A stretch of 64,000 nt of DNA from Gemmatimonadota bacterium. GTDB lineage: Bacteria > Latescibacterota > UBA2968 > UBA8231. Where the stretch lies: NCBI GenBank assembly GCA_009841115.1, contig VXML01000095.1, forward strand, positions 2,002 to 66,001, given 5' to 3'. The notes beneath the pieces are model-generated. The model did not search any database, had not been told where the DNA came from, and saw only the letters and a program-made list of their open reading frames with translations. Position numbers and translations under genes: made by a program. Below, in pieces: positions 26,636 through 35,513 of the stretch; positions within the stretch are counted from its first letter, which is position 1; every line of letters begins with the position of its first letter.

Positions 26636-28009
26636 CTATTGGAAGAAGAGTGGATAAGGGGCGTTTTCGGCTTCGCGTTTGATTAGGCTCATCAGTTCCA
26701 TTGTGTGGTAGTCGCCCCACATGGCTGCCTCGCCGCAGGGAATGGCGCGACCTTGGGGCACGTAGTCCCAGCCGTTGGGGCGATGGTAGATCGCGTGGAG
26801 AGTGATGCCTTGGTGTTGGGGATCGACGGCGAGATAAGGATCCTCTAACAGGGCGCGGGCAATGGTGAAGGCCGCGGCGCGATAGCGCGTTCCTTTCGCT
26901 TCGTCTCCCTTGGATAAATAGTAGTTGCCCAAGCGCAAATAGCCTTGGCCACAGATAGCCGCGGCCGAGCTGTCGAGCGGCTCGATGTCGTTGTGCGGGT
27001 CGGAGGGCTGGTCGGTTATCGCGCCAAAGGAGGCGACCCCGGGGGCACCGGTGTCCCAGAAGGGCACGCCGTCGGCAAAGCTGTTGGCGATGTGGAATTC
27101 CGCAGTAGCTAGGGCGGCTTTTTCCATGGTTTGCACGAGGTCGGCTTTGGTGCCGAAAGGTTCGACGTCGGCCTCGCTGAGCGTGGCGAAATACTCTAGC
27201 TGCTCGGCGTAGCCCGTAAGAACCCACGACAGGCCGCGAGTCCAAGTTGAAAACGGGGTGTAGCCCTGCTGGGTGCTGGGGCAGCGGTACTGGCCGTCGC
27301 GGGTGTTGAAGATGGATTCGTGGACTACGCGGCCGGGTGTGTCAAACGCGTCGCGTTCCTCGCCGTAATAGACGTTGAAACGGGCGTTGGTTTGGGCGTG
27401 TTCGATTAAGCGGCCGAGCAGGCTGATGCGCTTGTCGCCTTCGCCCATCAGCGCGTGGCCTAGCTGGTGCGCCGTTCCCAAAATGCGCAGCGAGCGCATG
27501 GTGTCGGAAAAGAGCGAATGCGGGCCGTTGAAGGAGTGGATGAAGCCCGTGCCGTACGCGGTCTCGGTCCAGCGCGCGGCTTGCACGGCGCCCGACAGCT
27601 TGATGGCCAATTCGTAGAAATCCAGCTCGCGCTGGTTGTGCGGAATGCGGCCTTCGAGCATCAGGCGGCGCAAGTTGCCATAGGTGGAGAGGTTGTTGAA
27701 GCCGTGATCGTGGACGCCGACGTGCGAGACGTGTGGTGCCATGTGCGCGATGGTGCGGTCGCGGCCGAGCGCGAGGAAGCGCGCGTCGTCGGTCATGTCG
27801 TACTGGAGGATGGCGCAGCCGTATTGGAAGCCTTGGGTCCATTCGGTCCAGCCTCGGGTGGTGTAGCGTCCCTGCTGGGTGAAGACTGGGGTGCCGCGGT
27901 CCGGGTCCCAGGTGTTGTCGAGATCGAGGATCTTGGTGCCGGTAAGGGCTAAAAAGTGCTGGATTGCCGGCAGGAGCTGTTGGGCGTTCAGGTCTTGGTC
28001 TGGTTTCAC
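26636..28009 (-). CDS. Glycoside hydrolase family 88-like unsaturated glucuronyl hydrolase
   Basis: A 457-residue (alpha/alpha)6-barrel protein. It carries VHDHGFNNLSTYG, FDTPGRVV, FSTWTRGLSWVLTGYAEQ and FWDTGAPG, matching unsaturated glucuronyl/galacturonyl hydrolases (GH88), which hydrate the 4,5-double bond left by polysaccharide lyases. There is no signal peptide, so it should work in the cytoplasm on imported oligosaccharides. It is divergent from the PL26-like lyase, which would make its substrate, and co-directional with the dehydratase downstream. Confidence 0.85.
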   Translation of the reverse strand: MKPDQDLNAQQLLPAIQHFLALTGTKILDLDNTWDPDRGTPVFTQQGRYTTRGWTEWTQGFQYGCAILQYDMTDDARFLALGRDRTIAHMAPHVSHVGVHDHGFNNLSTYGNLRRLMLEGRIPHNQRELDFYELAIKLSGAVQAARWTETAYGTGFIHSFNGPHSLFSDTMRSLRILGTAHQLGHALMGEGDKRISLLGRLIEHAQTNARFNVYYGEERDAFDTPGRVVHESIFNTRDGQYRCPSTQQGYTPFSTWTRGLSWVLTGYAEQLEYFATLSEADVEPFGTKADLVQTMEKAALATAEFHIANSFADGVPFWDTGAPGVASFGAITDQPSDPHNDIEPLDSSAAAICGQGYLRLGNYYLSKGDEAKGTRYRAAAFTIARALLEDPYLAVDPQHQGITLHAIYHRPNGWDYVPQGRAIPCGEAAMWGDYHTMELMSLIKREAENAPYPLFFQ

Positions 28010-28066
28010 GAAGCGATTCCTTTGGCTTGGGCAGCGAGAAGATAGGAGGGGTGTGGAGGTGGGTCA

Positions 28067-30673
28067 ATGCGGGTTGGTGGGGCGTTGGTCGCTTGCTTAT
28101 TTTCCATCGCCGCACAGACGAGACCAAGGAGCAGTCACGTGAGCATACCCGACGAAGGCATTGCTTTAAAAGTAGCAGAGACCGCGGGCATTACCCGCCG
28201 AAGGTTCCCCTTGACTAGGGGCGTCCCCCTACCGCAAGGGGCCGCAATAGGCGTAGAGGATCTGTCTTTGCAGGACAAACAGGGCCGGGATGTCCCAGTG
28301 CAGCTACGAGTCTTAGGCCGCTGGCCGGACGGCAGCGCAAAGTGGGTCTTGGTGGATTTTCAGGCCGATGTGGAAGCGGGGCAAGAGGCCGTGTACACCT
28401 TGAGATATACGGACCAAAAATTCGCAGCAGGTGTCCAAGGCGTGGAAATCGTCGAGCGGGAAGATCGCTTTGAGGTGTGTACCGGACCCCTGCGATTTGG
28501 CATTGGCAAAAAGGCGTTCGCGCTTTTTGACGGGGTAGAGCTAGAGGAGCGGGCCGAAGGACCGTTTGTTTCCGAGGTGGATGTTGCACCTCGGGGCGGC
28601 GGCGACGCTTGGGCCAAGATTTCCGAGTCCGAGTTCGTTGGAGGAACGCAGCGGCGGATCTATGGGATGGGGGGTACGTGTCTGGCGTCAGAGGGGGTGG
28701 AGGAATACGCCGTTGAGATCGAAGAGGCCGGTCCCTTGCGGGCGGTGATTTGCTGCCGAGGGGCCTACGAGTCCACCGCGCCCATGCACCACTACGCTGG
28801 CTACCGCCCGCTGCGCTTTGCGACGCGGATCTACGCCTATGCTGGCAAGGCGCAGGTGCGGGTGGTGCATACGGTGATCGTTACCTGTAATCCGCGCGAG
28901 ACCGAGGTGGAGGAACTGGGCTTGCGCGTCCCGCTCTTGCCTGAAGGCGGCGGAACTTGGCGCGTCGGGGCGGGGCGAGTCATGGCGGGGCCTTGGGTTC
29001 CCGAGCGCTATGCCTTGCTCTCGCAGCGGCTGGACAATCACTTTTGTTGGGAGGAGTACGAGGGCGTTGAGTGCGCTGTTCGGGCCGAGGGCGAGCACGC
29101 CGAGGGCTGGATTTGCGCCGAGAACGACCGCGCTGGCGTCGGCGTTGCGCTGCGCTACATGGCCGAGGAGTACCCCAAGGCCCTCGGCGTGGGTGCGCAA
29201 GGCATTGACGTGTTCTTTTGGCGCGACCCAGACGGTCGGCGGCTCAGTTGCAAACGCTACGCCGAGGAGGTGGCTTGGCACGAGGGCGAAGGGGTCTATG
29301 CCGACGGCATGGGTACGGCAAAGAGCAGCGAGTTTTTCGTTGATTTTTTTCGCGCGGGTTCCGCCGATGGCGAGCGATTGCGGGGCCTTTTGCATCCGCC
29401 ACAGGTGAGCGTTGATCCGGATTGGGTGGTGCAGAGCGGGGCGGTCGGCGGGTTGGCGACTGGCGCGGGGTTTCCGCGTTCCGACCGCATGTTGACGGGT
29501 TTTGTCGATTGGATGGAAGGACACATTGAGCGCTATCGCTGGAAGGGTTTTTTCGATTGGGGTGATGTGATGGCCACTTGGGAAGAGAGCGAAGGCGGCT
29601 GGCGCTTCAAGGGTCGCTGGGGTTGGTGCAACAGCGAATGGGATCCGCGCCACGCCGTGTGGTTGCAGTACTTGCGCACGGGCGAGGGGCGCTACTACGC
29701 ACTCGGCGAGGCCATGACCCGGCATTCGCTGGATGTGGATACTTGCCACTATCATCCGTTGCGGCCCTACATGGTCGGTGGCTGTTTCCGCCACAGCATG
29801 GACCACTTTGGCGACGAGCCGTGCGCTTCGCACACCTTTATCGACAACTGGGTGGATTACTATTACTTGAGCGGTGACGAGCGGGCGCGGGAGGTTTTGC
29901 ACGAGGCCGGGGAATTTTTCCTGCGCTACCGCTGGAGCGAGGACCCGCGCTACAGCTTCAGCTTGCGCTCCATCGGCAACGCGCTGCGGGGCTTGCTCTA
30001 TCTGTACGAGTTGACCGGAGAGGAGCGCTTTATGCGCCGCGCTGAAGAGGTGTACGATGCGGTGGCGCGCGGCCAAAACGAGGACGGTAGCTGGCACAAG
30101 CGCTTTCAGGTATCCACTGAGGGCAAGCTGCCCGACCAAGGGCCGTACGGCATGGCTACCGAGGGCACGACCTTGGCGGTGGAAATGGGGACGGCGGACC
30201 CGTTTAGCGACGAAGAATTCCTCGCACTGGGGGGGAGTTTTAACTCGTTAAAGCGGGTGTTGCCCTACGAGGAGCAGAAAGGCTACCAGACGCACTATTT
30301 GATGGTTGGACTGGAACTGCTACACAGAATGACCGGACGTGCGGATGTGGCCGAGGTTTTCGTGCGTGCCGTCGATTGGTTTTGCGGCGGCAAAGGCGTT
30401 TTCGACGCCGAGTTTGCCTGCGCTCAAAGCTACCACGGCGTGCTCTGCGGCTCGCTGGCGTACGCTTGGCGGCTGACTGGGGAGCAGGGTTATCTGGAGG
30501 TGGGGCGCGCAGTGCTGGCCGAATTGATTGACCAACAGGACTGGAGCGACCGCCCGGATTACCGGGGTGCGGTAGCCATGCACCCGACCGCGTTGAGTTT
30601 GGTGTTCTTTGGCGTGCCGTCGCTGCTGGGGGCGCTCGCAGAAGCAGGTTTGGAGGAGGTACCGAATACGTGA
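28067..30673 (+). CDS. PL26-like exo-rhamnogalacturonan lyase (PcRGLX/YetA type)
   Basis: An 868-residue protein in three parts. The N-terminal RIFT-barrel has RFPLTRGVPLPQG and WPDGSAKWVLVDF, the central part is a beta sandwich, and the C-terminal alpha/alpha toroid (from about 440) carries HSLDVDTCHYH and GGCFRHSMDHFGDEP. This is the layout of PL26 exo-rhamnogalacturonan lyases. Two starts are plausible: ATG 28067 (GGAGGT 6 bases upstream, weak signal-peptide-like GGALVACLFSIAA) and GTG 28139 (AAGGAG 7 bases upstream, cytoplasmic). It is divergent from GH88 and followed by a sulfatase. Confidence 0.8.
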   Translation: MRVGGALVACLFSIAAQTRPRSSHVSIPDEGIALKVAETAGITRRRFPLTRGVPLPQGAAIGVEDLSLQDKQGRDVPVQLRVLGRWPDGSAKWVLVDFQADVEAGQEAVYTLRYTDQKFAAGVQGVEIVEREDRFEVCTGPLRFGIGKKAFALFDGVELEERAEGPFVSEVDVAPRGGGDAWAKISESEFVGGTQRRIYGMGGTCLASEGVEEYAVEIEEAGPLRAVICCRGAYESTAPMHHYAGYRPLRFATRIYAYAGKAQVRVVHTVIVTCNPRETEVEELGLRVPLLPEGGGTWRVGAGRVMAGPWVPERYALLSQRLDNHFCWEEYEGVECAVRAEGEHAEGWICAENDRAGVGVALRYMAEEYPKALGVGAQGIDVFFWRDPDGRRLSCKRYAEEVAWHEGEGVYADGMGTAKSSEFFVDFFRAGSADGERLRGLLHPPQVSVDPDWVVQSGAVGGLATGAGFPRSDRMLTGFVDWMEGHIERYRWKGFFDWGDVMATWEESEGGWRFKGRWGWCNSEWDPRHAVWLQYLRTGEGRYYALGEAMTRHSLDVDTCHYHPLRPYMVGGCFRHSMDHFGDEPCASHTFIDNWVDYYYLSGDERAREVLHEAGEFFLRYRWSEDPRYSFSLRSIGNALRGLLYLYELTGEERFMRRAEEVYDAVARGQNEDGSWHKRFQVSTEGKLPDQGPYGMATEGTTLAVEMGTADPFSDEEFLALGGSFNSLKRVLPYEEQKGYQTHYLMVGLELLHRMTGRADVAEVFVRAVDWFCGGKGVFDAEFACAQSYHGVLCGSLAYAWRLTGEQGYLEVGRAVLAELIDQQDWSDRPDYRGAVAMHPTALSLVFFGVPSLLGALAEAGLEEVPNT

Positions 30674-30754
30674 TGAATTACGAATTACGTGGGGCCGGGA
30701 ATTCGCAATTTCTAATTCTCAATTTCTGATTCCTAAATGAATAGGAGATACCGA

Positions 30755-32248
30755 ATGCCTGAACGACCCAATATCATTCTCATTATGACCGACCAACAGC
30801 GCTTCGACACAATCGGCGCTTGGGGCTACGACTACGCGATTACTCCGGCGATGGACCGCTTGGCCGCGGAGGGGCTCTCCTTCCGCAATGCCTTTTGCCC
30901 GGGAGCGACCTGCATTGCCTCGCGGGCGGCGATTTTCACAGGTATGTACCCGCACAATACTGGCGTGTACAGCTTTGACCACTGGGCTGATCACCGCAAT
31001 TGGGTGCAAGACCTCAACGACGCGGGTTATCACTGCGTCAACATCGGTAAGATGCACTTTGCGCCGCGCGATGTCGCCGGGGGCTTCCACGAGCGGGTCG
31101 TGGTGGAGAATCCCACCAGCAAGAACCTCGACATGGGTGGGGCGGACGACGATTGGGGCCGCTATCTGAGGATTCACGGCTTAGAGCGGCCCAACGACCG
31201 CAATAAGACCGATCCCGATTGGCTACAGAAATACCAAGGCGTCCCTTGGCACTTGGAGGAGCGCTTTCACTCGGATGTCTTTATCGGCGACTCAGCCCTT
31301 GCTTGGATCCGCGATCACAAGGGCCAGTCTCCGTTTTTCTTGCAAGTGGGTTTTACCGGCCCGCACGAGCCGTGGGACCCGTTGCCGAGGCATTTGGAAC
31401 AGTACGCAGAGCGGCCAATGCCGCCGTGCGTACTGCGCGAGGGCGAGTTAGCGGACAAGCCGCCTCAGCACGCGGCGCAGAAAAAGACGCACGCTGAAAC
31501 CGAGCACGAGTCCGCGATCGACATGTTCTCACCTAGCGAAGAGGATATTGCGCACATGCGGCGGCACTACTACGCCAAGATTACCACGGTCGATGAGAAG
31601 CTAGGCGAAGTCCTCGACGCGCTGCAGGCGCGGGGCTTTCTGGAAAATAGTCTGCTGATTTTCTGCTCGGATCACGGCGAACTGTTGGGCGATCACGGGC
31701 TGGCGTATAAGTGGCTGATGTACGATCCGATAGTACACGTGCCGCTGATTGTGCGCGACAGTCGTCGGACGCAGACGGGCGATGCTGTCGGTGACTTGGT
31801 TTCGCTGATGGATTTGGGGCCGACGATCCTAGAAGCGGCTGGCGTGGAGGTGCCCAGCTACTTGGAGGGGCGTTCGCTGCGGCCGTACTTGGAGGGGGAC
31901 GCGGATTGCGCGCCGCGCGAGTGGGTGTTCTGCGAGGACAACTATCAGGTGATGATGCGCGGCCAGCGGCACAAGATGGTCTATTACATCGGCCAAGATC
32001 AGGGCGAGCTATACGACTTGGAGCAGGACCCGCACGAGCTGTGGAACCTCTGGGGCCGATCCGAACATCGGGAACTGCAAAACGAGCTTACGGCCCGTTT
32101 GCTGCGTTGGCTGGCCGCGAGCACGTACTACAATGCGGGCTATCGCCGCCAGCGCAGCCGGCAGTACGCAATGCGCTGGCCGCGGCCGGACGACGCGTTT
32201 TTACACGGGGCACGGGCACGGTCGGTGCCGCGCTCGTTTGATCTCTAA
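30755..32248 (+). CDS. Type I sulfatase
   Basis: A 497-residue sulfatase of the alkaline-phosphatase superfamily. It opens PNIILIMTDQQRFDTIG (metal Asp pair). The formylglycine site is CIASR, a C-x-A-x-R form of the usual C-x-P-S-R. It has NIGKMHF and FCSDHGELLGDHGL with the remaining metal residues. It needs a formylglycine-generating enzyme or anSME, neither of which is in the window. There is no signal peptide, so it may act on imported sugars. The ATG at 30755 has AGGAG 7 bases upstream. Its last codons overlap the convergent cytidylate-kinase-like gene by 4 bases. Confidence 0.92.
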   Translation: MPERPNIILIMTDQQRFDTIGAWGYDYAITPAMDRLAAEGLSFRNAFCPGATCIASRAAIFTGMYPHNTGVYSFDHWADHRNWVQDLNDAGYHCVNIGKMHFAPRDVAGGFHERVVVENPTSKNLDMGGADDDWGRYLRIHGLERPNDRNKTDPDWLQKYQGVPWHLEERFHSDVFIGDSALAWIRDHKGQSPFFLQVGFTGPHEPWDPLPRHLEQYAERPMPPCVLREGELADKPPQHAAQKKTHAETEHESAIDMFSPSEEDIAHMRRHYYAKITTVDEKLGEVLDALQARGFLENSLLIFCSDHGELLGDHGLAYKWLMYDPIVHVPLIVRDSRRTQTGDAVGDLVSLMDLGPTILEAAGVEVPSYLEGRSLRPYLEGDADCAPREWVFCEDNYQVMMRGQRHKMVYYIGQDQGELYDLEQDPHELWNLWGRSEHRELQNELTARLLRWLAASTYYNAGYRRQRSRQYAMRWPRPDDAFLHGARARSVPRSFDL

Positions 32249-32925
32249 GATTCGGCCAAGAAATTGGCGAGAAGATCTACGGCGTCCTCTCGATCTATTC
32301 TGCCGGTATTAATCGTCAGGTCGTAGAGCAGAGGGTCGTTCCAATCGGCTCGGTGGAAGTTGCGCAGGTAGCTCTGCCGCCATTGGTCGTGTTGCTCGAT
32401 GAGTTTCTGCGCTTGCTCGCGATCCATGTCGCGGGTCTGCATCAATCGCTCAATCCGCGTTTCGAGCGGGGCGATGATTTTGACGTGGCAGGCATTGGGG
32501 AAATCGGCGAGGACGACTTGGCTGGCCCGGCCGACGACGACGGCCTTGCCGCTTTGGCCGAAATCCTGCACGAGGGTCGTGATGAGCAGTTGGTACGTGC
32601 CGCGGTCGAGGTACGTCGCTTCGCCAACATCGTGCTCGCGCATGTGGGGGAACTCGAGCCCAAACTCGGGCGCGTACGCGGCCGCCGATAAGGGAAAAGT
32701 CCCTGGGGCGACTTCGGGCACGAGCAATTTCTTGAGAAAGAACCGGAGCCGGCCCTCCCCCTTTTCGTCGTAGCGCTCAACCTCTTCGACCGAAGTATCG
32801 GTGATACTGGCGATCTCTTCGACGAGGCGGCGGTCGATAAATTCGTAGTCTAGCTTGGCGGCCAACTGCTCGGCGATCCAGTCGCCAAAGCTGCCGAGCT
32901 GACGGGCAACCGTGATGACATTCAT
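32245..32925 (-). CDS. Cytidylate-kinase-like protein
   Basis: A 226-residue protein of the cytidylate-kinase-like (AAA_26) family. It starts MNVITVARQLGSFGDWIAEQLA, where the phosphate loop is degenerate compared with GxxGxGKS, then FIDRRLVEEIA, VVVGRASQVVLADFPNACHVKI and RIERLMQTRDMDREQAQ. Members are widespread, and their nucleotide substrate is not established. The true start is the ATG at 32925; the open frame to 33336 overlaps modC and is rejected. A good promoter lies just upstream. Confidence 0.82.
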   Translation of the reverse strand: MNVITVARQLGSFGDWIAEQLAAKLDYEFIDRRLVEEIASITDTSVEEVERYDEKGEGRLRFFLKKLLVPEVAPGTFPLSAAAYAPEFGLEFPHMREHDVGEATYLDRGTYQLLITTLVQDFGQSGKAVVVGRASQVVLADFPNACHVKIIAPLETRIERLMQTRDMDREQAQKLIEQHDQWRQSYLRNFHRADWNDPLLYDLTINTGRIDREDAVDLLANFLAES

Positions 32926-32979
32926 GGCGAGTCTCTTAGGTTGGAAGTGCTCAGGTACAGCTTGTACTCCTTTGTAAAG

Positions 32980-33009
32980 AGTATAAAAGGCGGATATTTG
33001 TCGTGTCAA
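32980..33009 (-). promoter_or_regulatory. Sigma-70-type promoter of the cytidylate-kinase-like gene
   Basis: On the minus strand TTGACA (33009-33004) and TATACT (32985-32980) are 18 bases apart, 55 bases before the ATG at 32925. The -35 box overlaps the modC stop codon. A short palindrome GTACA/TGTAC (32955-32967) lies in the leader. Confidence 0.72.
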
Positions 33010-34100
33010 CGCTTTTCCGACCCGCCCAACTGCGGTCCCAAGCGGATGGAATGGGTTTTGACGAGACAGTAGATTGGGTCGCCGATGCTGAGTTGCATTT
33101 CCTCGATGGCTTCTGGGGTCGTCTTGGCGGCCAGCCGACGCCCGACATCCACGTAGATGAGTTGTTTCCCCCCCACGTCGGCGATTGCGCTGATGGTCCC
33201 CTGTAACGCATTGCGCACGCTCAGCCCTTGGGGTCGCTGGCGGGCGAGGACGATGTCGTCGGCGCGGATGCCGATGAAGAGACGACTGCCGACGGGTTGC
33301 TCGCAGTAGGGAATTTTTAGCTGCTGACCGTGGCACAGGACCTCGCAGACGCCCCGCTCCGCGTCGGTGGCCGCGATTTCCACGTCGAGGACGTTTTCAA
33401 AGCCGTGCTCTTCGACCAGCGGCAGGACTTGGGGGTGGGCGGCGATGGTGAAAAAGTCGCCGTGTGCGATGACTTGGCCGCGGTCGAGGACTACTACTTG
33501 GCTGGTGAGTTCGAGGATTTCGGCGACCGAGTGGCTGACGTAGAGAATGGGAATTTGGAGGGCATCGCGGACGTGGCACAAGTAGGGGATGATGCGGTTT
33601 TTGAGGCCCTGATCGAGCGAGGCCAGCGGCTCGTCCATCAGCAGCAGGCGCGGGGAAGTGAGCAGGGCACGGCCCAAGGCGACGCGCTGGCGCTCGCCGC
33701 CGGACAGGTGCCCTGGTCGGCGCTTGAGCAGGGGGCCGATTTCGAGCAAATCGACGATTTGGTCCAAGGCAAAGCGGCGTGCTGCCACTGGTAGCAGGTT
33801 GTGACCGTAGCACAGGTTTTCCTCGGTGCTCAGGTGCGGGAAGAGCAAGTCGTCTTGAAATACGTAGCCGATGCGGCGGTGCTCGGGCGGCAGGTCGATG
33901 CGCTGAGCCGAGGAGAAGAGGGTTTGGCCGTCCAAGGATATTTCGCCGGCGTCCGGCCGCACCAGTCCGGCGACCACGTTGAGCAGTGAGGTTTTGCCTG
34001 CGCCCGATGGCCCGTAGATGGCGGTAACGGCGTGGTAGCACTCGATGTCTATGTCGAGGGCGAAGGGGCCTAGCTGGCGTTGGGCGCGGAGGCGGAGCAT
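33006..34100 (-). CDS. modC: Molybdate ABC transporter ATP-binding protein
   Basis: A 364-residue ABC ATPase: Walker A GPSGAGKT (about 30), Q-loop VFQDDLLFPHL, signature LSGGERQRVALGRALL, Walker B LLLMDEPLASLD. The C-terminal 70 residues form a Mop/TOBE molybdate-binding domain (NALQGTISAIADVG). The start is the ATG at 34100, 2 bases after the modB stop. It powers ModB for molybdate import; with ModA and ModB it forms a complete transporter. Confidence 0.93.
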   Translation of the reverse strand: MLRLRAQRQLGPFALDIDIECYHAVTAIYGPSGAGKTSLLNVVAGLVRPDAGEISLDGQTLFSSAQRIDLPPEHRRIGYVFQDDLLFPHLSTEENLCYGHNLLPVAARRFALDQIVDLLEIGPLLKRRPGHLSGGERQRVALGRALLTSPRLLLMDEPLASLDQGLKNRIIPYLCHVRDALQIPILYVSHSVAEILELTSQVVVLDRGQVIAHGDFFTIAAHPQVLPLVEEHGFENVLDVEIAATDAERGVCEVLCHGQQLKIPYCEQPVGSRLFIGIRADDIVLARQRPQGLSVRNALQGTISAIADVGGKQLIYVDVGRRLAAKTTPEAIEEMQLSIGDPIYCLVKTHSIRLGPQLGGSEKR

Positions 34101-34102
34101 TG

Positions 34103-34777
34103 CTAAGTCGAGCGCAGGCGACGGGCGGACCACTCGCTGGCTACGAGAGCCAGCAGCGAAAGCGCGACCGAGACCACGATTAGTCCGACGACGCGGCTTT
34201 CCCCGTTCGGTTGGTTGAGGTACGTGTAAATGGCCGAGGGAATGGTGCGGGTCTGTCCGGCGATGTTGGCGGCAAAGGTGATGGTCGCGCCGAACTCGCC
34301 CAAGGAGCGGGCAAAGCTCAACAGCGAGCCGACCAGCAGACCGGGAGCAGCGAGGCGCAAGGTCACGGTTAGGAAGGTGCGCACCGGACCCGCTCCGAGA
34401 GTGCGGGCGACGCGTTCTAGGCGCGGATCCACGCTCTCAATCCCGAGGCGCACGGAGCGCAGCATCAGGGGAAAGCCGACCACGGCCGAGGCCAGCACCG
34501 CGCCCTTCCAGTCGAAGGCCAACTGGAGGTCAAAGGCTGCGAGCACTGGGCCGAATAGACCGCGGCGGCCAAAAAGCAACAGGAGCAGATAGCCGGTGAC
34601 CACCGGTGGCAGGACCAGCGGCAAGTGGCAGAGGCCGTCGAGTGCGATCTTGAGCGGAAACTCCCGCCGGGCCAGCAGCCAGCCCAACAACACGGCCGGC
34701 AACAGACTCAGCAGCACGCAGCAAAAGGCCACGCGCAGCGAGAGCAAGAGGACTTGCACTTCCTCAGCGCTGAACAC
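34103..34777 (-). CDS. modB: Molybdate ABC transporter permease
   Basis: A 224-residue inner-membrane permease with about five membrane segments and the ABC-ATPase contact loop SLGEFGATITFAANIAG (EAA-type). It has the normal ModB length. The start is a GTG at 34777, overlapping the end of modA by 14 bases, so translation is coupled. Confidence 0.92.
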   Translation of the reverse strand: MFSAEEVQVLLLSLRVAFCCVLLSLLPAVLLGWLLARREFPLKIALDGLCHLPLVLPPVVTGYLLLLLFGRRGLFGPVLAAFDLQLAFDWKGAVLASAVVGFPLMLRSVRLGIESVDPRLERVARTLGAGPVRTFLTVTLRLAAPGLLVGSLLSFARSLGEFGATITFAANIAGQTRTIPSAIYTYLNQPNGESRVVGLIVVSVALSLLALVASEWSARRLRST

Positions 34778-35513
34778 GTTGGTCGCCCAAAAAGGTGAAG
34801 CCGTGTTTGCGGAAGATGTCGGCGGCCGGCTCTGAGCTAAAAAATGCTAACAGGCTGCGGGTCTGTACACTGGCGCGGCCCTTGACGATGGCCGCTGGAT
34901 AGACGATGGGGCGGTGCAGTGAGTCTGGCACGGTCGCTATGGTTATTACGCGGTCGCTTTGGGCCGCGTCGGTGGCGTACACCAAGCCCACAGCGCACTC
35001 TCCGCGCTCGACGTACACCAAGGCGGCGCGGACGTCGGGCGCGGGTGCGGTGCGGGTTTTGAGCGCCGGCCACCAGCCCAGCGCCTCTAGGGCTTGGCGG
35101 GCGTACTGACCGGCCGGGACGTGATCGGGGTTGCCGAGGGCCAAGCGGCCAGCGAAAGCACTGGCAAAGTCGAAGTCCCTTGTCCAGCGGACGGAGAAAG
35201 GCTCTTCCCTAGGTGCAATGACCACGAGGGCGTTGCCGAGGAGATCGACGCGGGTGTCTTGCTCAATGTGCTGGCGCGTTTGGAGATAGTCCATCCACTC
35301 GGCGTTGGCGGAAAAGTAAATGTCGGCTGGAGCACCGGCGGCAATTTGTTTGGCCAAGGTCGAAGAGCTGGCGACGGACAGGCGCATTCCCTCGTAGTGG
35401 GTGGCTATCTCTGAGAGTGCGGAACTTAGGCTAGCAGCGGCGAACACACTTTGGGCCGCAGCTAGCGCGGGCCAGAGCAAAAGCAGTAAGATGCTAAGTG
35501 TACGTAGGGTCAT
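34764..35513 (-). CDS. modA: Molybdate-binding periplasmic protein
   Basis: A 249-residue substrate-binding protein with a signal peptide (LRTLSILLLLLWPALAAAQ, cleavage about 21). The mature protein starts SVFAAASLSSALSEIA, typical of ModA, and contains SSSTLAKQIAAGAPADIYFSA, which provides oxyanion-binding residues. Its start overlaps the stop of the upstream helicase gene by 20 bases, an unexpected coupling of transport and DNA helicase genes. Confidence 0.93.
   Translation of the reverse strand: MTLRTLSILLLLLWPALAAAQSVFAAASLSSALSEIATHYEGMRLSVASSSTLAKQIAAGAPADIYFSANAEWMDYLQTRQHIEQDTRVDLLGNALVVIAPREEPFSVRWTRDFDFASAFAGRLALGNPDHVPAGQYARQALEALGWWPALKTRTAPAPDVRAALVYVERGECAVGLVYATDAAQSDRVITIATVPDSLHRPIVYPAAIVKGRASVQTRSLLAFFSSEPAADIFRKHGFTFLGDQRVQR

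Noticed and set aside
26625..27245. N-terminal extension of the galactonate-dehydratase-like gene
   Set aside because: The extension is Arg-rich shadow of GH88; the family starts at the GTG at 26624.
28688..30139. Antisense open frame of 483 codons within the PL26-like gene
   Set aside because: Ala/Val/His-rich shadow with no recognisable motif; the plus-strand frame is a full family match.
32926..33336. N-terminal extension of the cytidylate-kinase-like gene
   Set aside because: It overlaps modC antiparallel to nothing useful and runs through a strong promoter; the family begins at 32925.
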